From Gemmiger formicilis (lineage in GTDB: Bacteria; Bacillota; Clostridia; Oscillospirales; Ruminococcaceae), in contig NZ_JANGCG010000008.1 in assembly GCF_024462815.1 (NCBI RefSeq), forward strand, positions 87,415 through 151,414: a stretch of DNA of 64,000 nucleotides, written 5' to 3'. The translations under genes were made by a program, and so were the position numbers. The notes under the pieces are model-generated. The model ran no database searches, was not told the origin of the DNA, and worked only from the letters and a program-made list of their open reading frames with translations. Within the stretch, counting starts at the first letter, position 1. The number at the start of each line of letters is the position of its first letter. Shown piece by piece: positions 60,327-64,000 of this stretch.

Positions 60327-61598
60327 TTATTCGGTTTTGGGGGGCGGCAGCACAATCTTAACCGCAAACAGGGCACCACGCAGCTCGGTAGACATAGTAC
60401 CGTTATATTTCTGCACCACACGGCGGGCCACCTTCAGCTCATAATTGTGGCGGCGACCATGCTCGGACTGCGCGGGCAGCACCGGCCCGATTACGTTGAT
60501 AACAGCAAAGCCCTGCCGCTTGCACACCAGCAAATCAATCATACGGTGGTCGGTCTCCTGCTGCTGAACCGCGGCGTCCACGGCCTGATCCAACAGGTTG
60601 GAAAACAGCGCGTACAGGTCCCCCGGCTCCACATAGGCAAGGCAGATGCCGTCCGCCACGCAGTTCAGGCGGATGCGCTGCGACTCACACAGCAGGCTCT
60701 TTTCCGTCAGCACAACATCCAGCACCTCATTGCCGGTAGCAGCGTTGGCATCATACATCCGGGCGGCCTGCTCGGCCTCGTCCAGACTGCGGACGGTTGC
60801 CTCATCGGGCTGCAGGCGGCGCAAATCGGCAATCTGCACCTTCAGCTCATGGCATTTGCGGTTGATAATCTGCACGTTGCGCCGTGCAATCTGGTACTGC
60901 TTGCGCTGGCGGTCATACAGCAGGTTCAGCGTTTCCATTTCCTTCTGCATAGCCGATTTTTTGAAAAGCTCGGTTTGCAGATACAGCAGCGTCAGGCAAT
61001 AAAGCTGCGTCAGCAGAGAGGGCGTCACCACCGCGGACGGCCGCAGTCCGATGCGCAGACTGGTCTGCAGGGCAAAAAACTGGAACACGAAAATTGCCCC
61101 CAGCAGCCCCGCACTGCCCAGCTGCCGCGGGCCGATGCGGTAGCCACCGTCCTCCGGCATGGCGCGGGCCATGGTATAGCGGACAATCACGCAGCCCGCC
61201 ACCGTAAAGGCAAGCTGCCCCAGCAGCAGCGGCGTGCTGTCCAGTGCCGTGTGCTGCATACCCAGCGCCTCGGCCAGCCACAGCACAACGCGCCAGAGCT
61301 CATACAGGGATTCCGAGGTCAGCACAATCCAGATGCCGCAATAGGCGCTGGCTGGCCAATCCATTTTTGTACACAGATGCGTTGAAACCGCCGCATAGGC
61401 AAACGTAATGCCGTAAATGACCAGCAGCAGCCATGTGCTGCCGTGCCCGCTGTTGCCCCATACCATCAGCTGCGCAAAGGGCAACATGGCCACCGCGTTC
61501 AGCGCCGCACGTCTGGCAAAATCGGGCCGCCGTTTCAGCGGCAGCCAGTAGGCAAGCTGCGCAGCCAGAAGGCCCCCTGCACAGACCGCCAGTGTCAT
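60327..61598 (-). CDS. AgrC-like sensor kinase with altered ATP lid
   Basis: 423 residues from ATG 61596-61598 (AGGTGG seven nt upstream); a GTG at 61608-61610 overlapping the previous stop is possible. About six membrane spans in the first 195 residues, then a coiled coil and a GHKL region. The phosphoacceptor area reads NRKCHELKVQIADL, with His in CHEL. The N box keeps NLLDQA, but the usual GxGL lid is HNYELK, with no glycines, so ATP binding may be weak. It follows the LytTR regulator and lies beside the GH2 gene. Confidence 0.85.
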   Translation of the reverse strand: MTLAVCAGGLLAAQLAYWLPLKRRPDFARRAALNAVAMLPFAQLMVWGNSGHGSTWLLLVIYGITFAYAAVSTHLCTKMDWPASAYCGIWIVLTSESLYELWRVVLWLAEALGMQHTALDSTPLLLGQLAFTVAGCVIVRYTMARAMPEDGGYRIGPRQLGSAGLLGAIFVFQFFALQTSLRIGLRPSAVVTPSLLTQLYCLTLLYLQTELFKKSAMQKEMETLNLLYDRQRKQYQIARRNVQIINRKCHELKVQIADLRRLQPDEATVRSLDEAEQAARMYDANAATGNEVLDVVLTEKSLLCESQRIRLNCVADGICLAYVEPGDLYALFSNLLDQAVDAAVQQQETDHRMIDLLVCKRQGFAVINVIGPVLPAQSEHGRRHNYELKVARRVVQKYNGTMSTELRGALFAVKIVLPPPKTE

Positions 61599-61610
61599 AA
61601 CCGCTTCCAC

Positions 61611-62318
61611 CTACAGCACACCCCCGACATAAGCCGCCACCGCAGCCAGAAAGGAGGTGTGCTGGCGGCGGCTGATTTCCAGCCGTTCCTCCCCCACCTG
61701 CACAATATCATCCTGCACGCCGCGGACGTGGCGCAGATTGACCAGATAGCACTGGTTGCAGCGGGCAAAGTGGTAGGGTGCCAACTCCTTTTCCGCCTTC
61801 AGCAGGCTGCCGCGCACCGACCATGTATTATCGGCGGTGTGGTAGTGCAGCAGACGTTCGCGGGTTTCCAGATACAGAATGTCATCGGTGTCCAGTAGCT
61901 GCACCCCGCCGCCCACCTGCAGGGCCACCTGCCCGCCGCGGCGGCGGCGGATGCGCTGCAAGGCGCGCTCCAGCTTGGTGCTGAACTGGTAGTAGCTGAC
62001 GGGCTTCAGCACAAAGTCCATCGCGTCAACCTCATACCCGCGAATGGCATACTGCGCCATATTCGTGACGAAAATCAGGATTACATCGGGGTCCAGCATA
62101 CGGATGCGCTCCGCCGTGGGCATACCGCCCAGCGTGGGCATCTCAATATCCAGAAAGATGATGTCAAAGCCAGGGCGGTAGGGCTCCACCAGCTGTGAGC
62201 CGTCCGCGAAGGGGGTCACATCCAGCTGGCAGCCGCTTTCCTGCGCGTACTGCGCGATAAACCCGCATAGCTCCCCGCGCACGGCATCGTTATCCTCGAC
62301 CACGGCGATTTTAGCCAT
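61611..62318 (-). CDS. LytTR-family response regulator
   Basis: 235 residues from ATG 62316-62318, chosen for its distance from GAGGGGG. Receiver domain with E8-D9 and phosphoacceptor D57 (IIFLDIEMPTLGG); then a LytTR DNA-binding domain (DILYLETRERLLHYHT). It forms a pair with the AgrC-like kinase 12 nt later. The closeness to the glycan genes suggests, but does not prove, that it controls them. Confidence 0.92.
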   Translation of the reverse strand: MAKIAVVEDNDAVRGELCGFIAQYAQESGCQLDVTPFADGSQLVEPYRPGFDIIFLDIEMPTLGGMPTAERIRMLDPDVILIFVTNMAQYAIRGYEVDAMDFVLKPVSYYQFSTKLERALQRIRRRRGGQVALQVGGGVQLLDTDDILYLETRERLLHYHTADNTWSVRGSLLKAEKELAPYHFARCNQCYLVNLRHVRGVQDDIVQVGEERLEISRRQHTSFLAAVAAYVGGVL

Positions 62319-62368
62319 CAGCTGCATCCCCCTCTCTTGTAACTATGTTTATTATGACAAAAATCCAC

Positions 62369-62405
62369 AAAAAAAGCAACACCATTTCAGACAAAAGGTG
62401 TTGCT
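62369..62405 (-). terminator. Terminator after the EamA gene
   Basis: AGCAACACC (62375-62383) and GGTGTTGCT (62397-62405), followed on minus by a T run (62375-62369). Confidence 0.85.
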
Positions 62406-62436
62406 TATGACAGATTTTTTCTTGGCAGACGGCTCC

Positions 62437-63291
62437 TTACAGCAGCATAACCAGCGTGCCCGCCACCAGAACGGCCAGACCGGCCAGTGCTTTTTTGCTG
62501 AGCTTTTCGTGGAAAACCAGATACGAGAACAGCACCGTGACCAGAATACTCAGCTTGTCAATGGGGACAACCAGACTGGCCGGGCCGAGCTGCAGCGCCT
62601 TGTAATAGCACAGCCAACTGGCACCTGTGGCCAGACCCGACAGGCAGATAAAGCCCAGCTCATTGCGCGGCACGGTGCGCATCTGCCCCTGCTTGCCCTG
62701 CACAAAGACCATGACCCACGCCATAACAAGCACCACGCCGGTGCGCAGTGCCGTGCCGAGGTTAGACTCCACCGCCGTAATGCCAACCTTACCCAGAATG
62801 GACGTCAGAGCGGCGAAAATAGCAGACCCGAAAGCGGCCAGCATCCAGCCGCCCGCCTCTTTCTGGACGCCGCCCTTTTTCTCAATCATCAGGAAGGTGC
62901 CCACCGCGATAAGCACCACGCCGACGCCCTTGGTCAGGGTCACGCTCTCGCCCAGCAGCAGCGCCGCCAGCAGAATCGTCATAACCGTGCTGCTCTTGTC
63001 GATGGGCACAACCTTATCAATCGGCCCGCGCTGCAGCGCGTAAAAATAGCACAGCCAGCTGGCACCTGTAGCCAGACCCGACAGCACCAGAAACACAAGA
63101 CTCTTGGCCGGAATGTCCAGGAGTGTGCCCTGCGAACCGACAACAAACACCATAATCCACGCAAAAATCAGCACCACAATCGTGCGGATGGCCGTGGCCA
63201 CCGTGGAATCCGTCTTACGGATGCCGCATTTTGCCAGAATGGAGGTCAGTCCCGCAAACAGTGCCGAGCCGACCGCGTACAACAACCACAT
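62437..63291 (-). CDS. EamA/DMT-family transporter with internal duplication
   Basis: 284 residues from ATG 63289-63291, because the earlier ATG is part of the promoter's -10 box. Ten membrane spans in two halves. Both halves contain LSGLATGASWLCY and VVPIDK at matching places, which shows a recent-looking internal duplication. Family members export metabolites. AAGAGG is 8 nt before the start. Confidence 0.88.
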   Translation of the reverse strand: MWLLYAVGSALFAGLTSILAKCGIRKTDSTVATAIRTIVVLIFAWIMVFVVGSQGTLLDIPAKSLVFLVLSGLATGASWLCYFYALQRGPIDKVVPIDKSSTVMTILLAALLLGESVTLTKGVGVVLIAVGTFLMIEKKGGVQKEAGGWMLAAFGSAIFAALTSILGKVGITAVESNLGTALRTGVVLVMAWVMVFVQGKQGQMRTVPRNELGFICLSGLATGASWLCYYKALQLGPASLVVPIDKLSILVTVLFSYLVFHEKLSKKALAGLAVLVAGTLVMLL

Positions 63292-63313
63292 ACAAATTGC
63301 CTCTTTAGCACTC

Positions 63314-63342
63314 ATTATACGCCGTCTGCCAGTGATGTGCAA
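63314..63342 (-). promoter_or_regulatory. Sigma-A promoter of the EamA gene
   Basis: Minus strand TTGCAC (63337-63342), 17 bp, TATAAT (63314-63319). The -10 includes the ATG at 63315, ruling out that start. Confidence 0.85.
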
Positions 63343-63381
63343 CCGGTGCAGGAGCCCTTTACATCAATTTTACCTTACTGT

Positions 63382-63422
63382 ACAAAAAACCACCCGCTTG
63401 TTTTGCAACAGCAAGTGGTTTT
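63382..63422 (-). terminator. Terminator after the 110-residue gene
   Basis: Imperfect stem AAAACCAC-CTTG with CAAG-GTGGTTTT around 63385-63420, ending in TTTTTT on minus. Confidence 0.6.
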
Positions 63423-63429
63423 GGTGTGC

Positions 63430-63762
63430 TTATCGGTCGGGTTCGCAGTCCAGAATGGAGGGCAGATTTTCCCAGCGCTCCGGCTCGTTGTGGTAGCGGT
63501 CATGCAGCCATGTCACGGCGGCATCCAGACCCGCCTGGTTGCCCTCAAACTCGGCGGCTTCGATTTTCTCCTCCGTGGTATGTTCTATGCTCCACGGACC
63601 GGGCCAGACCTGCGCGGTCAGGTACTCGACCTTCTTCTTGCCGCTTTCATCGTTCGGGTCAGGCTTTTTGCCGGGGGTGATAACGTAGCGCATTCCCCCC
63701 TCGGCCCCGGAATAGGGGTTGCCGTTGTGGAACCAGTGATAAATCGGAAAAGCATCCAGCAT
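63430..63762 (-). CDS. Uncharacterised 110-residue protein
   Basis: 110 residues from ATG 63760-63762, with GAGGTG eight nt upstream; the longer frame reads into the tRNA and its terminator. Acidic, Trp/Tyr rich (YHWFHNGNPYSGAEGGMRYV, then VWPGPWSIEHT), no membrane span or signal. I do not recognise a family. It lies directly behind tRNA-Gly and its terminator, and no separate promoter is seen, so read-through is possible. Confidence 0.7.
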   Translation of the reverse strand: MLDAFPIYHWFHNGNPYSGAEGGMRYVITPGKKPDPNDESGKKKVEYLTAQVWPGPWSIEHTTEEKIEAAEFEGNQAGLDAAVTWLHDRYHNEPERWENLPSILDCEPDR

Positions 63763-63779
63763 AGTCAGCACCTCAAAAT

Positions 63780-63810
63780 AAAAAACACCCCGAAGCGAAA
63801 CGCCTCGGGG
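63780..63810 (-). terminator. Terminator of tRNA-Gly
   Basis: CCCCGA (63788-63793) and TCGGGG (63805-63810) with an inner near-match, followed on minus by GTTTTTT. Confidence 0.8.
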
Positions 63811-63815
63811 CACTT

Positions 63816-63891
63816 TGGAGCGGGATACGAGTCTCGAACTCGCCACCTACTGCTTGGGAAGCAGTCACTCTACCGGATGAGCTAATCCCGC
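63816..63891 (-). tRNA. tRNA-Gly (CCC anticodon)
   Basis: Minus strand acceptor GCGGGAT/ATCCCGC, discriminator T, encoded CCA (63816-63818). Anticodon stem ACTGC/GCAGT with loop TTCCCAA gives CCC. TTCGAGA T loop present. Confidence 0.96.
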
Positions 63892-63904
63892 ATCAGTGAC
63901 TGCT

Positions 63905-63933
63905 ATTATAGCGCAAATCTGGTAGGTTGTCAA
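63905..63933 (-). promoter_or_regulatory. Consensus promoter of tRNA-Gly
   Basis: Minus strand TTGACA (63928-63933), 17 bp, TATAAT (63905-63910), perfect in both boxes. Confidence 0.95.
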
Positions 63934-63952
63934 GGGGGTTGCGCTTGGTTAT

Positions 63953-63978
63953 GGTTGTAGGGGGCGATGCTTGCATCG
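63953..63978. repeat. Palindromic intergenic repeat (copy of 32711-32739)
   Basis: GGTTGTAG followed by a CGATGC/GCATCG palindrome (63965-63978), nearly identical to 32711-32739. The element runs on to the window edge; no gene is seen after it. Confidence 0.65.
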
Positions 63979-64000
63979 ACAGGCTGAATGGGCAGATCGG

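Noticed and set aside
1..64000. CRISPR array, prophage or insertion sequence
   Set aside because: No regularly spaced direct repeats of 24-40 bp, no integrase, capsid or transposase frames were seen on either strand.

Overview
The window is about 60% GC and looks like a chromosomal segment of an anaerobic gut Firmicute. The best guess is the Ruminococcaceae/Oscillospiraceae lineage (Faecalibacterium, Gemmiger, Subdoligranulum). This rests on the Bacillus/Clostridium gene orders ylxM-ffh-rpsP-khpA-rimM-trmD and hslR-yabP-yabQ-divIC-yabR, the sporulation genes yabP, yabQ and spoIIID, an HPr with both His15 and Ser46, c-di-AMP synthesis by CdaA/CdaR, and a circularly permuted GH3 enzyme. Genus is an inference. 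I see no phage, insertion sequence or CRISPR, and no gap over 300 bases without a gene.

Layout. 1-27.5 kb is mostly housekeeping on the minus strand: uvrC (partial), ptsH, the SRP/S16 operon ending in a TrmD-GNAT fusion, two plus-strand singletons (a cysteine-synthase-like enzyme and a WG-repeat/SH3 lipoprotein), a NYN-LOTUS protein with an RlmL-type methyltransferase, the yabR-divIC-yabQ-yabP-hslR-hup-mazG group, a zinc-ribbon protein, a uridine-kinase-like gene, hemZ, an MBL hydrolase, dtd, a frameshifted relA, recJ, an XpaC-like protein, a COG2509-type flavoprotein, cdaR, cdaA and ispDF. 27.5-32.6 kb holds a two-component system facing a three-gene ABC exporter of the lantibiotic/peptide-resistance type, then an orphan gene. 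32.8-41.7 kb is a nucleoside uptake and salvage cluster (deoD, cdd, two BMP lipoproteins, nupOPQ-like ABC transporter, pyrimidine-nucleoside phosphorylase). 41.8-46.1 kb on plus holds a radical SAM gene coupled to a GT-C-like membrane protein, spoIIID, a dCMP deaminase and uridine kinase. Next come a cation/proton antiporter and tRNA-Ser.

47.8-51.4 kb is the most unusual locus. A BlaI-type repressor, an M56 (BlaR1-type) membrane protease whose outer part is two LytM/M23 domains instead of a penicillin-binding sensor, and a secreted coiled-coil M23 hydrolase form one operon. Its promoter carries two BlaI-like palindromes exactly 31 bp apart. It reads as a self-contained cell-wall sensing circuit. 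Next are an Lrp/AsnC gene with a terminator-like leader, an AEC transporter and tRNA-Leu.

53.4-62.3 kb is a glycan-use locus on the minus strand: GPH symporter, membrane-anchored permuted GH3 glucosidase, GH2 enzyme, and a LytTR regulator with an AgrC-like kinase whose ATP-lid region is degenerate. An EamA transporter, a small conserved-looking gene and tRNA-Gly close the window.

Regulation is unusually readable here. Near-consensus sigma-A promoters sit before the three tRNAs, the SRP operon, bmpA, the GH2 gene, the EamA gene and the orphan at 32.2 kb. A sigma-E-like promoter precedes spoIIID, 11-bp-spaced direct repeats precede the ABC exporter, and several leader hairpins and inverted repeats are visible. 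Three copies of a short palindromic intergenic repeat occur at about 32.7, 51.4 and 64.0 kb.
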